Shown here: positions 60,762 through 64,000 of the stretch, one piece after another
Layout: each line of letters opens with the position of its first letter
Numbering within the stretch: the first letter of the stretch is position 1
Assembly: GCA_021774615.1 (NCBI GenBank)
Contig: JAJFIW010000036.1
Coordinates: 101,318 to 165,317 of the forward strand
DNA from: Alphaproteobacteria bacterium
GTDB taxonomy: Bacteria; Pseudomonadota; Alphaproteobacteria; UBA1280; UBA6503
Length of the DNA: 64,000 nucleotides
Direction: 5' to 3'
Notes under the pieces: generated by a model
Told to the model about the DNA's origin: nothing
What the model saw: only the letters and a program-made list of their open reading frames with translations
Databases searched by the model: none
Position numbers and translations under genes: made by a program

Positions 60762-61523
60762 GGCTGCAAAGTCTTTAAGGCTTAGTGTTTCTGGACGGTG
60801 TGAAGAGTCAATACCAGCACTAGCCATTTGCTCTGTCGTCATCAATGACTTAAGACTAGCCCGCAGCATTTTACGTCGCTGACCAAATGCCACTTGGGTT
60901 ATTCGTTCTACTTTTTTCATGTCACACGGGAAGCGTAAGCCCTCTAAAGGGGTAAGCTCGACCACCGCTGACGTTACTTTTGGAGCAGGGAAGAATGCAC
61001 CTGGGGGAACATCAAACAAATTGCGACAATCGCCACGCATTTGGCAGGCAATAGCAAGTCGCCCCCAATTGCTAGCATCTTCAGGAGTAGCGCAAATCCG
61101 TTGTACAACTTCTTTTTGTAATAGGTACACATGCCTTGTGAAGTAATCAGCGCTAGCCAAACCATTTAATACAACTTGGGTACCAATATTATAGGGCAAG
61201 TTACCTGCTAAAATACTACCTTTTGGCGCTAGGGTGGTAAAGTCTTGCTCTAGCGCATCACCATCTACAATTGTTAAAGAGTTAGGGAAGGAATTGCTTA
61301 GTTCTTCTAGCACAGGTAAGCAGCGCTCGTCTTTCTCGATACAAACAACAAGTGCTCCTCGTTCTAAGAGTGCTTTAGTTAAAGCACCTGTACCAGCACC
61401 TATCTCTACAACCGTTTGTCCTTTATCAGGGCGGACTGCGCTAGCAATCCTATTTAAGTAATGTTGGTCGGTTAGGAAATTTTGTCCAAATGCTTTTTTA
61501 GGGGCTACGTTATGGTTACTCAT
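60744..61523 (-). CDS. rsmA: 16S rRNA A1518/A1519 dimethyltransferase
   Basis: RsmA (KsgA) dimethylates two adenines in the 3' terminal helix of 16S rRNA. The 259-residue product has FGQNFLTDQHYLNRI, the SAM loop VVEIGAGTGALTKALLE, DALEQDF, and the catalytic NLPYNIGTQV. Length is typical. It abuts surA (the stop of surA is next to the ATG), giving lptD-surA-rsmA; pdxA, often found between surA and rsmA, is absent here. Confidence 0.96.
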   Translation of the reverse strand: MSNHNVAPKKAFGQNFLTDQHYLNRIASAVRPDKGQTVVEIGAGTGALTKALLERGALVVCIEKDERCLPVLEELSNSFPNSLTIVDGDALEQDFTTLAPKGSILAGNLPYNIGTQVVLNGLASADYFTRHVYLLQKEVVQRICATPEDASNWGRLAIACQMRGDCRNLFDVPPGAFFPAPKVTSAVVELTPLEGLRFPCDMKKVERITQVAFGQRRKMLRASLKSLMTTEQMASAGIDSSHRPETLSLKDFAALAELI

Positions 61524-62825
61524 CTAAAGCCTTGTATCTATAAATGCTTTACGGCGCAAGTCTCGGAGCAAGCTGCGTAGGGAGAGGCCTACTTGTCTGT
61601 CCTCTATGCGGCTAGAAATACGTTGGCGTAGGTTTGTAAGTGTTGCAGACTCTTTGCTACGGTTATCAACTACATAAAATAAATAAACGCCACTATCTGT
61701 TGCAATAGGTCCTACAACATTATCTTTTTTCTTATTTTTAAGAGCAATTTGTAGCTTTTTATCAAGGCTGTTAACTGCTATCCAGTCCATAGAACCACTT
61801 GCAGTGTATAAAGGAGAGGCTTTTTTCTGAGCAGCTACCATGTCTTGAAAGTCTTCTTTATTATCTATTTTCTTGGCAAGTTTTTTAAATTGCTTTAGAT
61901 ATTTTTTGTTCTGCACAGCTGCAGGAGTGCCTGCTGTTTTGTCTATAGGGGCATAAAGCTGGATTAGGTTTAACTCGTTAACAGAGCTTAAATCTGCCTT
62001 TGGAGCAACTCTAATATCTATAATCTTGAAGATATGCCAACCATTTGCCGAACGTACAGGCTTGCTTATATGGCCTTTTTTAACGTGCTTAATAGCATTG
62101 TCAATAACTGGTACAAGCTCACCAATCCTGAACCACCCTAAATAGCCACCATTTGTTGCGCTCGAGTCACGAGAATAGGCCTTGGCAATACCTGCAAAAT
62201 CTTCTTTCTGTAATAACTGGCTATGTAGTCTTTGGATTGTTTTTCTAGTTGAAACCTCGTTCTTCTCGTCTGTTACAGGCAAGAAAATTTGTGCTATTTC
62301 TTTTTCATCATTGTTGGCTTGTTGGCGAACAATGCCTTCTAAAATTCTTTCCACTTCGTCTTCATTTATAGAAACTCTTGGGCGTAACTCCCGATTAGAA
62401 ATTTCCTGCCTAAGGATAGTTACAGTTATATTACGTAAGGCCGTATTTTTATAAGCACCCGCAAACTCTATGAAGCTACCTTCTTTTTGCTTATTACTTT
62501 CTTCAATATTTTTAATGGTTTGGTCTATTTGCTGCTGGGAAACAAGGTAGTTACGCTTTTTGGCGTGTTGTAATACTAGTTCTTCGTCAATTAACTCATC
62601 TAATTGAGTTAACATTAGCTCGTGCTTTTGTTCTTCGGTTAATTTGCGTTGAATATTTTTTACTGCAAAAGCAATCCGGTCTGATAAATCTTGAAAGCTG
62701 ATAACATCTTCATTAACTACAGCAACAACTTTGTCTATAAGCTCTACCGCACGCGCACTAGGAGGAGATGCAAATGTACAAATAAATAATGATACAAATA
62801 GTACAGTCTTATGCATTATTTTCAT
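61524..62825 (-). CDS. surA: SurA-like periplasmic chaperone and peptidyl-prolyl isomerase
   Basis: SurA escorts unfolded porins and LptD to the BAM complex. The product of about 433 residues starts MKIMHKTVLFVSLFICTF, a signal peptide ending near SARA, followed by ELIDKVVAVVNEDVISFQDLSDRI, the SurA N-domain, then two parvulin-like regions (SRDSSATNGGYLGWFRIGELVP in the first; a more diverged second one). AAGGA lies at good spacing before the ATG at 62825; a GTG eight codons upstream is less likely. It is 13 bases after lptD, the protein it probably helps to fold. Confidence 0.92.
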   Translation of the reverse strand: MKIMHKTVLFVSLFICTFASPPSARAVELIDKVVAVVNEDVISFQDLSDRIAFAVKNIQRKLTEEQKHELMLTQLDELIDEELVLQHAKKRNYLVSQQQIDQTIKNIEESNKQKEGSFIEFAGAYKNTALRNITVTILRQEISNRELRPRVSINEDEVERILEGIVRQQANNDEKEIAQIFLPVTDEKNEVSTRKTIQRLHSQLLQKEDFAGIAKAYSRDSSATNGGYLGWFRIGELVPVIDNAIKHVKKGHISKPVRSANGWHIFKIIDIRVAPKADLSSVNELNLIQLYAPIDKTAGTPAAVQNKKYLKQFKKLAKKIDNKEDFQDMVAAQKKASPLYTASGSMDWIAVNSLDKKLQIALKNKKKDNVVGPIATDSGVYLFYVVDNRSKESATLTNLRQRISSRIEDRQVGLSLRSLLRDLRRKAFIDTRL

Positions 62826-62838
62826 GTGGGTTGTTCCT

Positions 62839-64000
62839 TTACTGTTCACGGCTACGCCCTAGGCTAAGTAACTCGAAGTTAATTAAGTAATCTGTTGATG
62901 AATTAACGTTACGGTTTTCAAACCCACGCCGTTTAACAACGAATGACACCTTATAGCAGCAATGGGTATAGGTCAATTTACCTTGTGCTCCTAGTAGTTT
63001 GCCACCAGTGTTTAGGTTTTGCTGCCATTGCCCTGCAACTGACCATTTTTTATTTAACTCTAATTGTGCATTAGTTCTAATTTCTTCGGGGCCATCATCT
63101 AAGAAAGTATGTGCTACCCCAAGGTAGTTACTGTCAAGGTTACCAGCCGTTACAAATGTGTCAACACGCCGTGGCGACAGGTTATTATTATCCAGTCTAA
63201 AGCGGTTAGATAGTGTAAATATTCCTGATTGAGCACGTGCTTGGCCAACCCAGTCAGAAAATTTAGTTGCAGCACCACTATTTGCAGCAAAGTTATTATC
63301 ATCAAATGCTCTGTAGCTTTGCCCAACAAATAAACTGAACAAACGGTTAAAGTTACGTGTCCAAGTGTTTTCGACACCATAAATAACCCGTAATCCATTT
63401 TCGACACGGTCATTGCCTGCAAAACGGTTATTATCAAAAATATTTGATGCATCTAGCTCGAAAAATACAGACTCTTCATTTGGAATATCTCTAGAGTTAT
63501 TGCCAGTAGGCGACGCAATAACCTTAGTCATTGGGGTTATAGTATGTTTACCACCCGGAGAGATAAATGGGTTTTGCCACATGGCCGAAACTTCAGGAAC
63601 TAGGCGTTCTTCCCATTCTTTAGTAGTTGGGTTGTTATGGATATTATATAAGGCACCGTTTACTTGTGCTTGTAGGTCAAACAAATTGCCCCCGCCAGTG
63701 TTTATGTGTTTTTGCCACCCGACAGATGCAATAAGGCGGTTTACATCTGTTCCTATTTCTCGGTCTAATGTTAGTAGGTTGCCACTAACAAAAACTTCTT
63801 CGCCCTCGCGGCTTGTTTTGAATTTTTTATTAAAGTCACCCTGTAAAAGAGGTTGTGGGGTAAAATTAGAAGGTTGGCCTGAGCGCATATCTCTAAAGTA
63901 TGTAGATTTTAAGCCAAAATAATGAGTTAAAGATGTGTCTTCTGCATAAATATTAGATTCTAGGAAGTTAGGGTTAAAACCGAGGAAATCATCGTAGAAG
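62839..64000 (-). CDS. lptD: LptD, LPS transport outer-membrane protein (C-terminal part)
   Basis: LptD forms the outer-membrane barrel that inserts LPS. About 386 residues of the C-terminal barrel are visible, and the frame stays open to the end of the window, so the gene starts beyond 64000. Signs of the family are EVSAMWQNPFISPGGKHTITPMTKVIASP, GVENTWTRNFNRLFSLFVGQSYR, amphipathic beta-strands throughout, and LTYTHCCYKVSFVVKRRG near the end with the paired cysteines that form disulfides in LptD. It leads the lptD-surA-rsmA operon. Confidence 0.93.
   Translation of the reverse strand, partial: FYDDFLGFNPNFLESNIYAEDTSLTHYFGLKSTYFRDMRSGQPSNFTPQPLLQGDFNKKFKTSREGEEVFVSGNLLTLDREIGTDVNRLIASVGWQKHINTGGGNLFDLQAQVNGALYNIHNNPTTKEWEERLVPEVSAMWQNPFISPGGKHTITPMTKVIASPTGNNSRDIPNEESVFFELDASNIFDNNRFAGNDRVENGLRVIYGVENTWTRNFNRLFSLFVGQSYRAFDDNNFAANSGAATKFSDWVGQARAQSGIFTLSNRFRLDNNNLSPRRVDTFVTAGNLDSNYLGVAHTFLDDGPEEIRTNAQLELNKKWSVAGQWQQNLNTGGKLLGAQGKLTYTHCCYKVSFVVKRRGFENRNVNSSTDYLINFELLSLGRSREQ

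Noticed and set aside
1-64000. Mobile elements, CRISPR arrays, tRNA or rRNA genes
   Set aside because: No transposase, integrase, regularly spaced repeat, tRNA-like cloverleaf or rRNA segment was recognised by eye on either strand; a dedicated search could still find a short tRNA or ncRNA.

Overview
The window is a chromosomal segment of a low-GC alphaproteobacterium. It carries no phage, insertion sequence, CRISPR array, tRNA or rRNA gene that I can recognise. The placement rests on several gene orders and protein types that are typical of that class: mreB-mreC-mreD-mrdA-rodA; rpsF-rpsR-DUF2232-rplI-dnaB; fabD-fabG-acpP-fabF-mltG-gmk; lptD-surA-rsmA; a TPR protein-bamB-der; ppx-rlmE; a choline-kinase-like thrB overlapping rnhA; CobS/CobT; and a long isocitrate dehydrogenase of the kind known from Rickettsia. 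A complete 2-oxoglutarate dehydrogenase operon, the glycine cleavage system and two isocitrate dehydrogenases suggest respiratory metabolism. I cannot name a genus.

Layout. 1-4500: the cell elongation cluster (mreB end, mreC, mreD, PBP2, RodA). 4504-6012: a diverged amidohydrolase. 6274-11710: sucA-sucB-lpdA. 11722-13757: an overlapping trio of an N-acetyltransferase, a KamB/NpmA-like 16S rRNA A1408 methyltransferase and rsmI. 13769-14770: two unknown genes, each preceded by a near-consensus sigma-54 promoter. 14828-19701: a Nudix protein facing gcvT-gcvH-gcvPA-gcvPB. 19753-23214: small accessory genes (secreted signal-peptidase-like protein, GGDEF cyclase, deoxyribosyltransferase-like protein, membrane protein, lipoprotein). 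23366-30482: an aldehyde dehydrogenase, cobS-cobT and alaS. 30489-32318: an S51 peptidase-like protein, an unknown gene and a lipoprotein. 32361-35077: two different isocitrate dehydrogenases in tandem. 35135-37622: an EAL protein, a DUF2628 protein, rpmB and an exported unknown. 37623-37910: an AT-rich spacer with DnaA boxes. 37911-42959: yqgE, rnhA, thrB, hemL, ppx and rlmE. 43010-50008: a fused ABC ATPase, TPR protein, bamB, der, cvpA and radA. 50133-51552: small envelope and unknown genes. 51669-55401: the rpsF-to-dnaB operon on the minus strand, with a structured leader. 55621-60761: the fatty acid synthesis operon with mltG and gmk. 60744-64000: rsmA, surA and the 3' part of lptD.

Most of the window is housekeeping: envelope growth, outer membrane assembly, central carbon flow, translation and replication. 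The parts that ordinary annotation does not explain are: (a) the A1408-methyltransferase homologue translationally linked to rsmI; (b) two adjacent sigma-54 promoters in front of genes of unknown function; (c) tandem isocitrate dehydrogenases with opposite predicted coenzymes; (d) a candidate origin-like spacer with DnaA boxes and a repeated GTATGC motif; (e) dyads over the rpmB promoter, before acpP and before a lipoprotein gene. Start codons were chosen from ribosome binding sites and family alignment where the longest frame looked over-extended (mreD, mrdA, sucA, sucB, alaS, der, rplI, rpsF, acpP, surA and several lipoproteins). Spacers below 300 bases hold nothing beyond what is listed.
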